Assembly (NCBI GenBank): GCA_963785755.1
Contig: CAWAXG010000071.1
Span: 372,001 to 436,000 of the forward strand
Direction: 5' to 3'
Length of the DNA stretch: 64,000 nt
DNA from: JACCXG01 sp963785755
GTDB taxonomy: Bacteria; Acidobacteriota; Vicinamibacteria; Vicinamibacterales; 2-12-FULL-66-21
The position numbers and the translations under genes are program-made. This document shows, piece after piece, positions 25,342-34,091 of the stretch. Below the pieces are notes generated by a model. That model had not been told where the DNA came from. It did no database searches and saw nothing but the letters and a program-made list of their open reading frames with translations. Every line of letters begins with the position of its first letter. Position 1 is the first letter of the stretch.

Positions 25342-26033
25342 CCGCCGCGCTCGATCAGTCGATCGTGCGGATTGCCGCCGCGGGAGACGCGGCCCTGGTC
25401 GTCGAGTTTCCCCCGAGGATCGATCCAGGGATCAATGAGCGGGCGCGGGCGCTCGCCGCAGCGCTCCGCGGCCAGTGGGACGCGATCCTCCGGGACGTGG
25501 TCATCGGCTACTGCACGATGACGGTGTACTTCGATCCCTCACGCGTCGACGGCCGGTGGCTCGAGTCCGAGCTCCGCGGGATCGCCGCAGACACGGAAGC
25601 CGGGGAGCGCACGTCGGGCGCTGTCGTGCAGGTTCCTGTGTGCTACGAGGAGGACTTCGCCCCGGATATCGGTGACGTCGCGGCGTTTGGCGAGTGCACA
25701 CCCGAGGAGGTCGCGGCGCTGCACGCCGGTCGCGAGTACCGCGTCTTCATGGTCGGCTTCATCCCGGGATTCGCCTATATGGCGGAGGTCGATCCGAGAA
25801 TCGCGGCGCCGCGCCGGGCGACGCCGCGTGCGGCGGTAGCGGCCGGATCCGTGGCGATCGCCGGCGGCCAGACGGGCATCTATCCCGCGGTCACGCCGGG
25901 AGGGTGGAACGTCATCGGGCGGACGCCCCTCAAACCGTACGATCTCGAACGAGATGAGCCGTTTCTTTTTCACAGCGGCGATCGCGTGCAGTTCGTCCGG
26001 ATTTCGCGCGAAGAGTTCGGAGACCTGATGTGA
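25338..26033 (+). CDS. pxpB: 5-oxoprolinase subunit B (PxpB/KipI family)
   Basis: 231 residues. The family marks are EVAALHAGREYRVFMVGFIPG followed by FAYMAEVDPRIAAPRR, and GGQTGIYPAVTPGGWNVIGRTP near the end. PxpA, PxpB and PxpC together hydrolyse 5-oxoproline (pyroglutamate) to glutamate with ATP; B. subtilis KipI also inhibits kinase KinA. Start GTG 25338 overlaps the mpl stop; the stop overlaps pxpC. No pxpA (LamB/YcsF) gene is in the window. Confidence 0.9.
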   Translation: MTAALDQSIVRIAAAGDAALVVEFPPRIDPGINERARALAAALRGQWDAILRDVVIGYCTMTVYFDPSRVDGRWLESELRGIAADTEAGERTSGAVVQVPVCYEEDFAPDIGDVAAFGECTPEEVAALHAGREYRVFMVGFIPGFAYMAEVDPRIAAPRRATPRAAVAAGSVAIAGGQTGIYPAVTPGGWNVIGRTPLKPYDLERDEPFLFHSGDRVQFVRISREEFGDLM

Positions 26034-26965
26034 GCGTACCGAGCCTCAGGGTTGTTCGCGCGGGGATGCTCACCACGGTTCAGGATCTCGGACGATGGGG
26101 TCATCAGGCTTCTGGCGTGCCGGTGGCCGGTCCCATGGACATGTATTCACACCGTCTCGCGAACCGGCTCGTGGGCAACGAGGAGGAAGCCGCGGCGCTC
26201 GAGATTACGCTCGTCGGCCCGGAGCTCGAGGCGGCCGGTGACCTGCTTTGTGTCGTGACGGGCGCGCGGTTCGCGCTGTCCGTAAGCGGCGTCCAGATCG
26301 CAGGCGACCAGCCATTTCGGTTGAAGCACGGGGCCAGGCTTCACTTCGGACGGCGCACCGCTGGCGCGCGGGCGACGCTTGCCGTTCGTGGCGGGCTCGA
26401 TGTGCCGCCGCTGCTCGGCAGCCGCTCCACGAGCCTTCTCAGCAGGATGGGCCCGTTCGGCGGCCGGCCGCTCGTCGGCGGCGACCTGCTGCCGATCGGC
26501 CATCTGGGGACCGGAGCGGTGGCGAGTCCCGGCGCTCATCCGCTGCCCCTGCCGCAAGGCGGCGCTCGCCTCCGCGCGATGGCCGGCCCGCATGACGCCA
26601 TGTTCACCGCCGATGCCCTGGACACGTTCTTCACTGCCAGCTTCACGGTGACGTCGAAGTCCAATCGAATGGGATACCGGCTCGAAGGCCCACCCTTGCG
26701 GCATGCAGACAGCAGCGATGTGCTCTCGGACGCCACGCCGATCGGCTCGGTCCAGGTTCCGCAGTCGGGTCAACCCATCCTGCTGATGGCCGATCGTCAG
26801 ACGACCGGGGGATATCCAAAGATTGCGACCGTCATCACGGCGGACCTGCCCGCGGCAGGTCAGCTCGCGCCAGGCGACTGGATCCGCTTCGCCTCATGCA
26901 CCGGCCGCGAGGCGGTCGACGCCTTGCAGCGGCTCGAACGGCGGCTCTCGGGGCGTCCGGCATGA
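26030..26965 (+). CDS. pxpC: 5-oxoprolinase subunit C (PxpC/KipA, biotin-dependent carboxylase-like)
   Basis: 311 residues. RVVRAGMLTTVQDLGRWGHQ is the PxpC start and GVPVAGPMDMYSHRLANRLVGN follows; TVTSKSNRMGYRLEGPPL and QTTGGYPKIATVITADLP are further marks. It shares the cyclophilin-like fold of the urea amidolyase C-terminus. It overlaps pxpB by 4 bp and murB by 4 bp, so the pair is fully embedded in the murein operon. Confidence 0.9.
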   Translation: MSVPSLRVVRAGMLTTVQDLGRWGHQASGVPVAGPMDMYSHRLANRLVGNEEEAAALEITLVGPELEAAGDLLCVVTGARFALSVSGVQIAGDQPFRLKHGARLHFGRRTAGARATLAVRGGLDVPPLLGSRSTSLLSRMGPFGGRPLVGGDLLPIGHLGTGAVASPGAHPLPLPQGGARLRAMAGPHDAMFTADALDTFFTASFTVTSKSNRMGYRLEGPPLRHADSSDVLSDATPIGSVQVPQSGQPILLMADRQTTGGYPKIATVITADLPAAGQLAPGDWIRFASCTGREAVDALQRLERRLSGRPA

Positions 26966-27930
26966 CCGGTGCCGCCCAACGGCTGCGCGAAGCCTTTGGC
27001 CCCGATCGTCTTCAAGTGAACGTCACCCTGGGGCCGCTGACGACCTTCAAGGTCGGCGGCCCGGCCGACTTTCTCCTGTCGGCCGATTCCGCTGACGATG
27101 TGCGGCGGGCCCTTCCGATCGCCCGCGATCTCGGTCTACCGGTCACCTTCCTCGGCGGCGGCTCGAACGTGCTGGTCTCGGACGACGGCATTCGGGGCCT
27201 GGTGATTCGGATGAAGGGCGGTCAGGTCCGTCAGCTCGCCGCCGATCGAATCCGCGCTGACGCCGGCGTGACGATCAACGGTCTCGTGCGGTGGACGATC
27301 AACCACGGCCTGGCTGGACTCGAAGCCTGGGCCGGCACGCCAGGCACGGTGGGGGGCGCGATCTTCGGCAATGCGCATTTCCAGGGTCGGAACATCAGCG
27401 ATCTGGTCGTCGCGGTCACGCTGATCGCCTCTGACGGGAGAGTCGAGGACGTGGCGACCGCCGACATGGAGTTCGCCTACGATTTCAGCCGGCTTCATCG
27501 GACGGGCGAAGTCGTGCTCGCCGCGGATTTCAGGGTGAGCGCCGGCCAACCGGACGCGCTTCGCGCCGTCGCGCACGATTCGCTCGCTTACCGCAAGCGT
27601 ACCCAGCCGCTCGCGTCGCCGAGCGCCGGATGCATTTTCCAGAACCCCGATCCGCGCCGCGATCGCGTCCCCGACGGTATCCCCTGGTCGGCCGGCGCGC
27701 TGGTGGATCGCGCCGGTCTGAAGGGCGCGCGTCAAGGTCAGGCGCGGGTGTCGCCAACGCACGCGAACTTCATCATCAACGAGGGGGACGCCACGGCGGC
27801 AGAGGTGCGCGAGCTCATCGACCGCTGCAAGCGCGAGGTGCGGCGGCAGTTCGGCGTCGACCTGCGCGAGGAGATCGTGTATCTCGGATTTCGCGGCCCG
27901 CGACGGGAGCCACGCGGCCCGGAGGATTGA
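26962..27930 (+). CDS. murB: UDP-N-acetylenolpyruvoylglucosamine reductase
   Basis: 322 residues from the ATG at 26962, which overlaps the pxpC stop; the longer in-frame start at 26896 lies inside pxpC and has no homology. FAD-binding motifs TTFKVGGPADFLL and FLGGGSNVLVSDDGIRGLV, AGTPGTVGGAIFGNAHFQG, and SPSAGCIFQNP with the proton-donor Ser. It reduces the enolpyruvyl product of MurA. The C-terminal Glu region is DATAAEVRELI. murA starts on the last base of the stop. Confidence 0.93.
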   Translation: MTGAAQRLREAFGPDRLQVNVTLGPLTTFKVGGPADFLLSADSADDVRRALPIARDLGLPVTFLGGGSNVLVSDDGIRGLVIRMKGGQVRQLAADRIRADAGVTINGLVRWTINHGLAGLEAWAGTPGTVGGAIFGNAHFQGRNISDLVVAVTLIASDGRVEDVATADMEFAYDFSRLHRTGEVVLAADFRVSAGQPDALRAVAHDSLAYRKRTQPLASPSAGCIFQNPDPRRDRVPDGIPWSAGALVDRAGLKGARQGQARVSPTHANFIINEGDATAAEVRELIDRCKREVRRQFGVDLREEIVYLGFRGPRREPRGPED

Positions 27931-29186
27931 TGGCGACACTACGCATAGAAGGGGGCCGCAGGCTGTCGGGGGCGGTGACGGTCGAAGGCAACAAGAACAG
28001 CGCGCTGCCGCTGCTGGCCGCGTGCCTGCTGACCGATCAGGAGTGTGTGATCTCGAACGTGCCGCGCATCCGCGACGTCGAGGTCCTGATCGAGCTGATG
28101 CGGGGCTTGGGCGCGACGGTGGACGGCACTGGCACGCCGACGCTGCGCATCAGATGCCAGTCGATCACCACCGATCGTCCCGATCCCACGCTCGTCGGCA
28201 AGCTGCGAGGATCGGTCCTGCTGCTCGGTCCGTTGCTCGCGCGGCGCGGCTCGGCGCGATTGGCCCCTCCGGGCGGCGATTTCCCCGCTCGCAGGACCAT
28301 CAGTACGCACTTGCAGGCGCTAGTGGCGCTCGGTGCGGTACTCGTGGACGAACCCGGCCATGCCCTCGACGCCCCGAACGGGCTGACCGGCGCCTCGTTC
28401 TATCTCGATGAGGCGTCGGTCACCGGCACCGAGACAGCACTGCTCGCGGCCGCGGTCGCGAAGGGCAGGACCGAGATTCGTCATGCCGCTATGGAACCGC
28501 ACGTCGTCGAGCTCTGCACCTTCCTGAGCGCGATGGGGGTGTCGATCGAAGGAGCGGGGACGCCAACCCTTCGCGTCGAACCGCCGGCGCGGTTCAGCGG
28601 GGTGACGCACCGGCTCCAGGGTGATTACATCGAAGCGGGCAGCTGGGGCGTGGTCGCCGCGATCACGGGCGGCGACATCGAAGTGACCGGCGTCAGGGCC
28701 GAGGACATGGAAGTGATCGCCGCGCCGCTGCGGCAGATGGGCCTGGCTTGCGAGCACACCGGTCAGCGATTCAGCGTGCGTCCATCGACGCTGACCGCCG
28801 CGCGCCGGATTACCACCGGATTGTGGCCGGGGTTTCCGAGCGATATGGTCAGCCTCGTGACGGTGCTCGCGACGCAGGCCGACGGGCGGACGCTCGTGCA
28901 CGATTGGCTCTATGAATTGCGGCTGTTCGCGCTCGAACAGCTGAGCGCCATGCGCGCGGATCTGTTCCTCTGCGACCCTCACCGGATCATCGTCAGCGGA
29001 CCGAAGCGCCTGCGCGGCCGGCTCCTGGATGCGCGGGACCTGCGATCCGGCATGGCGTTGATTGCCGCGGCACTGGCCGCGGATGGAGAGAGCCGCGTCA
29101 CGCCGCTCGAAACGGTCGAACGCGGATATGCGTCGCTGGTCGAACGGCTGCGATCGCTAGGAGCGATCGTCGAGCGGGAGGACTGA
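27930..29186 (+). CDS. murA: UDP-GlcNAc 1-carboxyvinyltransferase, Asp in place of catalytic Cys
   Basis: 418 residues. EPSP-synthase fold: EGNKNSALPLLAACLLTDQ at the start and LQGDYIEAGSWGVVAAITGG later. It adds enolpyruvate to UDP-GlcNAc, the first committed step of murein synthesis. The active-site loop reads PPGGDFPARRT: residue 117 is Asp (codon 28278-28280) where fosfomycin-sensitive MurA has Cys (C115 in E. coli). Asp is known from M. tuberculosis (Asp117) and Chlamydia MurA and makes the enzyme insensitive to fosfomycin. The frame starts at 27930; anything upstream is shadow of murB. The 3' end overlaps the convergent secretin gene by 30 bp. Confidence 0.93.
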   Translation: MATLRIEGGRRLSGAVTVEGNKNSALPLLAACLLTDQECVISNVPRIRDVEVLIELMRGLGATVDGTGTPTLRIRCQSITTDRPDPTLVGKLRGSVLLLGPLLARRGSARLAPPGGDFPARRTISTHLQALVALGAVLVDEPGHALDAPNGLTGASFYLDEASVTGTETALLAAAVAKGRTEIRHAAMEPHVVELCTFLSAMGVSIEGAGTPTLRVEPPARFSGVTHRLQGDYIEAGSWGVVAAITGGDIEVTGVRAEDMEVIAAPLRQMGLACEHTGQRFSVRPSTLTAARRITTGLWPGFPSDMVSLVTVLATQADGRTLVHDWLYELRLFALEQLSAMRADLFLCDPHRIIVSGPKRLRGRLLDARDLRSGMALIAAALAADGESRVTPLETVERGYASLVERLRSLGAIVERED

Positions 29187-31078
29187 CGGATCCGATCCGC
29201 CACCCTTCTTCTTCGGCGGCGGCGGCGGTTCCGGGGGCAGGATGGGCACGACGCCTCCGGGAAGATTGTAAGGATGGGTCGTCGGCGGCTTACTGGTCGG
29301 ATCGCGAGGTTGCGGGAACGTTGGCGCTGGCGGTTCGGCGCCTGGCGCCGGCGCGCCGATCGGATCCTGATCGCGGTCGGTATTGGCCGGGAGGGCGACG
29401 TTCGGAGCCGGGCCCGAGTCGCGCAACATCCGGAACGGGCGCAAGTCCACCTCCGACAGATCAAGCACACGCACGATATGCGGCGTCAGCGTCAGGATGA
29501 TGTCCGACTCGATCGTCTCTTTCCGGTTGTGCGCGAAGAGTTTTCCCACCAACGGGAGATCGCTCAGTCCGGGAATGCCGGCCAGCTTGGTTCGCTCCTC
29601 GTCCCGAATCAACCCCGCGAGCATGCTCGTTTCGCCGTCCTTCAGGCGAATCGTCGTGGTGATCTCGCGATTCCCGAAGGTCGGCAGCCCGTTGAGCGAG
29701 CCGGAGATGTTGCTCAACGTGACCTTCAACGCAAGTGACACGTCGTCGTCGTGATGGGTGCGCGGCGTGATGTCGATGTTGACGCCGATGTTCTCGTAGA
29801 CGTACGAGCTGATCGGCTGCTGGTTGATCCCGCCGGTGGCGATCGGCGCGAATGTCGTGACCGTGATCGGCACACGCTCGCCGAATCGCGCCTGCGCCGT
29901 GACGCCTTCGGACGTGCGCAGCTGCGGGCTCGCCAGTATGCGGGTCGCCTCGTCGTTCTTCAGCAAGCGGTAGTAGAGTCCCGGAACGCCGGCGACGAAT
30001 CACGTCCGCCTGCGGTCAGGTTGCGAAGGGCCTCCAGCGTCAGGCCTTCGCGGTTGACGTCGAGGGAACCGGATATGCCGTCGGATCCCGGCGACGCAAT
30101 CTGGAGGCCGTATTCACGGAGCCGCGTGCGATCGACTTCGAGCAGTTCGACGCTGATGATGACTTCCGGCCTGGCTTTGTCAATCGCGCTGATCAAGCGG
30201 CCCGCGGCGGCTGATGCGCTCGGGCGTGTCAGTGATCGAGATCGCGTTGACATTGCTCATCGGCGAGATGCGCCGGACGTCGACGACGATCCGCAGGAGA
30301 TCGATGACCTCTTTCAGATCCGCATTGCTGACGAAGAAGGTCTGAACGACCTGTTCCTCGTATTCGCGCCGCTTCCCCGCGGTGTCCGGAACAATCGTGA
30401 TCGTCCGTTGCGCCGTGACGCGATAGAAGGTCCGCGTCGTCGCGGTCAGCGACGCGAGCGCGTCGGCCAACGTCGTGTTCCGCAGATCGGCGGTAATGCG
30501 CTCCTCGCGGAACGACGGATCGAACGTGACGTTCATCGTCCGCCCACTTGGCCACGAGCGGTGAACACCATCCGGCTGCTCGCGTTGCTGAACGCCATCG
30601 ACTCCGGCAGCTTCACATCCTCCGGCAGCTCGAGCCCCGGCGCGCGCAGGTCGCGCGTGTCCGCTCGATCAGCGACTGCAGCTCGGTCTTGCCGCCGCGG
30701 GAAATCGCGATTTTTGTGCGCAGGCGCTGACGCGTTTCACGCAGCTCCGCTTCGGCGGTGAAATCGGCCGGATTGAACTCGGTCGCGATCTGGAGCTCGA
30801 CGGCGGCTTCTTCGTGCCGTTCGGTGGCGGCCAGGCGCCGGCCACGGAAGTAGTGTTCCTGCCCGGCGCGCATCTTCACCCGATCGAGGGACGAGCCGGG
30901 CATCGCGGTTTCCGGGATCGTCGCGAAGCGCGTTGCGTGTACTCGACGACGCGCGGTCGTAATCGGAGCGCTGCTCGGCCTGTTGACCCGCGCGGATTGC
31001 GTTCCGCGAGTGGCGCATGCCGACGCCGCGGCGAGCGCGAAGATGAGCAGGAACGTGAGGGCGCGCCGATGCCGCCGC
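29157..31078 (-). pseudogene. TPR-lipoprotein secretin (GspD/PilQ superfamily), broken by several frameshifts
   Basis: Pieces in different frames assemble into one protein. From the 5' end: a lipoprotein-type signal (LTFLLIFALAAASAC), TPR-like helices (GQQAEQRSDYDRA; QEHYFRGRRLAATERHEEAAVELQIA), an STN-like region (NVTFDPSFREERITADLRN, TTLADALASLTATTRTFYRV), N-domains (PEVIISVELLEVDRTRLREYG), and a complete secretin pore (ASPQLRTSEGVTAQARFGERVP, AGLIRDEERTKLAGIPGLSDLP, VGKLF). The last 267 codons (29157-29966) are undisturbed and end in a Pro-rich tail. At least five one-base shifts are needed (around 31010, 30940, 30620, 30540, 30215 and 29995). The 5' end is not certain. It may be an intact gene in reality. 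Confidence 0.7.
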
Positions 31079-31857
31079 TCAGTGGAGTCTTGCCACTGCT
31101 GATTACCTCGGTGCCACGCGGTACGGTGAACCCGAAGAGTCTTATCGGCCAATCCGACGTTCTCCTTGAAGTTGGAGAGCGCAATCGCATTCCGGCCGCC
31201 TTGTTCGTCCCCCCACGCAAGTTCGCGGATTTGCAGCGTTTCGCGATCGACCGTGACCTGGAGCCAATCGTACTCCGCCTGGCGGGTCCGGGGCTCCAGC
31301 CTCAGGACATAGGCGCGTCATTCGACCTTGGTGTCGCCGTATCGGATGACGAAGTCACGGACGATGTCGCCCTTGCCCATGAGAAAGAGCACGGCGCTCG
31401 TGGCCTCGTCCTGCTGCGGAACCGGGTTCTTCATGACCTGTTTGTCGGCAGGGAAGTACATGAACATCGTCCGGCCGTCTGATACGAACAGCTTTTTCTC
31501 CGGCGTCGTGTAATCCCATCGCATTTTGCCCGGTTTCTTGATCGGCGACCGTGCCGCTTTCCTTTGCTTTGCGGCGCAGCGGGCCGCCCTCATAGGTCTG
31601 GGTGAAGTTGGCCGAGAAATCCTTGATGGTGTCGTAGCGCCGCTGCAGCGCCGCTGGCGATATCCGCGGCGGGCGGGCTGAGCCTGAAGCGGCTGGACCT
31701 GCTGTGGAGCCGGACGCGGATGTGCGGTAGAGGTAGCGGCCGCGACGGTCAGACCGAGCAGCAGCGCGGCAAGGGTGCGGACTCGGCCGTTGGGAGCCGT
31801 CGAACGGTGCAGTGGGACGAGCCTCCGGCGGCCGAAGCTGAGTGGTCTGGTTTGCAT
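31079..31857 (-). pseudogene. lolA: LolA-type outer-membrane lipoprotein carrier, broken by frameshifts
   Basis: The N-terminal frame from 31857 has a signal sequence (TLAALLLGLTVAAATSTAHP). The LolA core follows, first in another frame (RRYDTIKDFSANFTQTYEGG) and then in the main frame: KKPGKMRWDYTTPEKKLFVSDG and TMFMYFPADKQVMKNP. The frame stops at 31318, and the expected continuation (LRLEPRTRQAEYDWLQVTVD, NAIALSNFKENVGLADK) is readable downstream one base off, with a last shift to FTVPRGTEVIS. About four shifts are needed. LolA carries lipoproteins across the periplasm. The 3' limit at 31079 is my best guess for the stop. Confidence 0.7.
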
Positions 31858-31878
31858 GATCGTCGTCGGCTGGCCAAC

Positions 31879-33568
31879 TCAGTGTACCACTACCGTTGCG
31901 CTTGTCTTTTGGCGGCCACGAAGGCGCGGACCTGATCGATTGGCCGCGTATTCAAGCACGTGGCGGGCCTCAACCCAGCCGCGTCGCGCCGTGCCGACGC
32001 CGAGCCTCATCTGGCGATCGAGCAGCCGGGCTCTGTGACAGTCGCTGTCGATCGTGACGGTGACGCCAGCCGCAACCGCGGCGCGGGCGCGCTCGCCATC
32101 CAGATCGAGATGCGACGGCGCGCCGTCGATCTCGAGCGCGGTACCCGTCGCGGCCGCGGCGGCGAAGATCTCCTCGAAGTCGAGGTCGTAGCCCGGGTCC
32201 CTGCCCACGAGGCGGTTCGCGGGATGCGTAATCACGTTGACCAGCGGATGTTCGATCGCGGCCAGGCAGCGCCGCGTCAGCCGGGCGGGATCATGGCCTC
32301 TCGAGTCATGCAGCGACGCGAGCACGATGTCGAGTGTCTCGAGCACGTCGTCGGTGAAGTCGAGGCTGCCGTCGGCCATGATGTCCACCTCGATGCCGTG
32401 GAGGATCGTCAGGCCGGGGAAGCGATCGCGCAGTGAATCGATCTCGTCGCGCTGTCTGACGAGGGCCGCGCGGTTCACGGTCTTTGGCGCTCCCGCGCGC
32501 TCCGAGTGATCGGTGATCGCGATGTACTCGTAGCCCAGCGTTGCCGCCATCTGCACCATCTCAGCAAGGCTGTCGCGGCCGTCGCTGTATGTCGTGTGCA
32601 TGTGGAGATCGCCACGGATGTCTTCGCGGCCGACCAGCGTCGGCAGGAGGCCTGCGGCGGCCGCTTCGATTTCTCCCGTATCGTGCCGGAGCTCCGGCGG
32701 GATCCAGGAAAGGCCCGCATCCGCGTACACGTCGGCCTCGCCACCGTAGAGTCGGGGCGACCCTTGCCGCGACCGCATCGCCGCGAGGTGTTGACGCGAA
32801 CCGGTCGCCACGTGAAGGGCGGTGCCGAATTCGTCCGGTGCGACGATTCGAAGGTCCACCTCCATCTGCTGGTAGGTCACGAGGGCCCGGCGAGCGGTGC
32901 GGTGGAGAACGCGAAGGGCGGGGAGCGCTTCGATGACGTCCAGCGTGCCAGGCGGATCCGTGGAGGCGCCCACGATAACGAGTGAATCGGCAATGGGCTC
33001 GACACGGCGCACGTCACCGGCATGCGTCAGCCCCTCGAGCTCTGGCGCTGCGGCGCCAATCAGCAGTGTCAGGCTGTCGAGCAGCTCGAGAGCGCGTCCG
33101 GCGGAAGCTTGAGGACGTTCCAGCGCCAGGCTGTCGGGCCGCGATCCGCAGGCGCTGCTCGGAATCACCCCCTGTCGAGAGGCGAGCGTCGTGAAGGGCG
33201 TTCTCGAGGTCGGTGAGGGTCAGGATCGCATCACGGGCAAGCGCGGCGGCCCCGCTCGAGTCAACAGTGGCAAACTCCAGCAACCGCCGGAGCAGCCACG
33301 GGAGATTGCTCCACGCGGCGCCAATCGCCACGTCGGCGCCGTCGAGCAGGATCGTCCGGAGTTTCTGGTGTAGACCGATGTGAACTGAGGTCAGCTCGGA
33401 GAGGCGGTTCTTCCGGGCGAGCTGGGTCAGGCGCGCTGCTTCGTCGCCCCCACCTTCGTCGAGATCCGATGCGATGCGGCGCCAGTTGGTCGCTTCGAGT
33501 GAGATGCCGCGGATTTCGGCAAAGTCAGCGAGCTGCCGGAACGTCTGTGCAAGCGCTGAAGGCGTCAC
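31879..33568 (-). CDS. PolX-like PHP-domain protein with degenerate polymerase site, frameshifted near 33165
   Basis: Two frames join by removing one base near 33165, giving 562 residues, close to PolX (574 at 19945-21669). The N-terminal HhH-like part (QLADFAEIRGISLEATNWRR, NRLSELTSVHIGLHQKLRTI) and the palm region (HAGDVRRVEPIADSLVIVG) are recognisable, but the paired Asp of GDxDI is lost (ADSLVI). The third Asp survives in MEVDLRIV. The C-terminal PHP domain is complete: DLHMHTTYSDGRDSL, ITDHSERAG, HGIEVDIMADG, ASLHDSRGH, ITHPANRLVG and DSDCHRAR. So phosphoesterase activity is possible and polymerase activity unlikely. lolA follows 21 bp downstream. Confidence 0.75.
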
Positions 33569-34091
33569 ACGCTGGACGCGCCGGCCGGTTCGAGAGAGTC
33601 GCGGGAAACGACAGAGATTGCCATACGGATATTGTCCGTAGGGCTCGCGGAGAGTGTCAAACCACGAGAGCCGAATTTCGAAAACCGCTGCCGATCAATC
33701 GGCCCCTGGTGTTCGCTTCAGTCGTGCAAGAGACGGCGCGCGCTCTACTGGTGTTGATGCTCGCTCGGGTGAACGAACCATCCCTGAGAGCGGCGGCCAC
33801 ACGCCACACACCGGAGAAACATCGCCCCCGACTCGCAACTCACGGCGTAGTCATGGCCGTTCAGGTAACAAGCGATCCAGTTCCACATTTGCGGTTCCCC
33901 TCAACCAGTTGGATTACGAAACTGGCTCTCACGGCGCAACTGCTGTGCCAATCCCGGACACCGAGAATATGGCGAAATCTGACGGATTTCGTGAACGCCG
34001 TTCCGTCCTGGGGCATGGGTCGTCGCCTCAGATTTGAACGTGGATTACAGAATTGGCAGGCGAGAAGCTGATGGATGGAGATGATCCGGGA
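33569..34091. other. 523-bp gap between the pseudokinase and PolX-like genes
   Basis: No credible gene on either strand: forward frames here have no recognisable protein features and overlap one another. The end next to 33568 holds the promoter at 33631-33660. The rest is moderately lower in GC than the genes (for example around 33880-34070) and contains no repeat or RNA that I can identify. Confidence 0.5.
33631..33660 (-). promoter_or_regulatory. Sigma70-type promoter for the PolX-like/lolA/secretin genes
   Basis: Reading the reverse strand, TTGACA (33660-33655) and GACAAT (33636-33631) are separated by 18 bp. The predicted start near 33624 leaves a leader of about 55 nt before the ATG at 33568. 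Confidence 0.5.

Noticed and set aside
33569..34091. Forward ORFs of 127 and 200 codons in the gap before the pseudokinase
   Set aside because: They overlap in different frames, lack ribosome sites and show no protein-like pattern.
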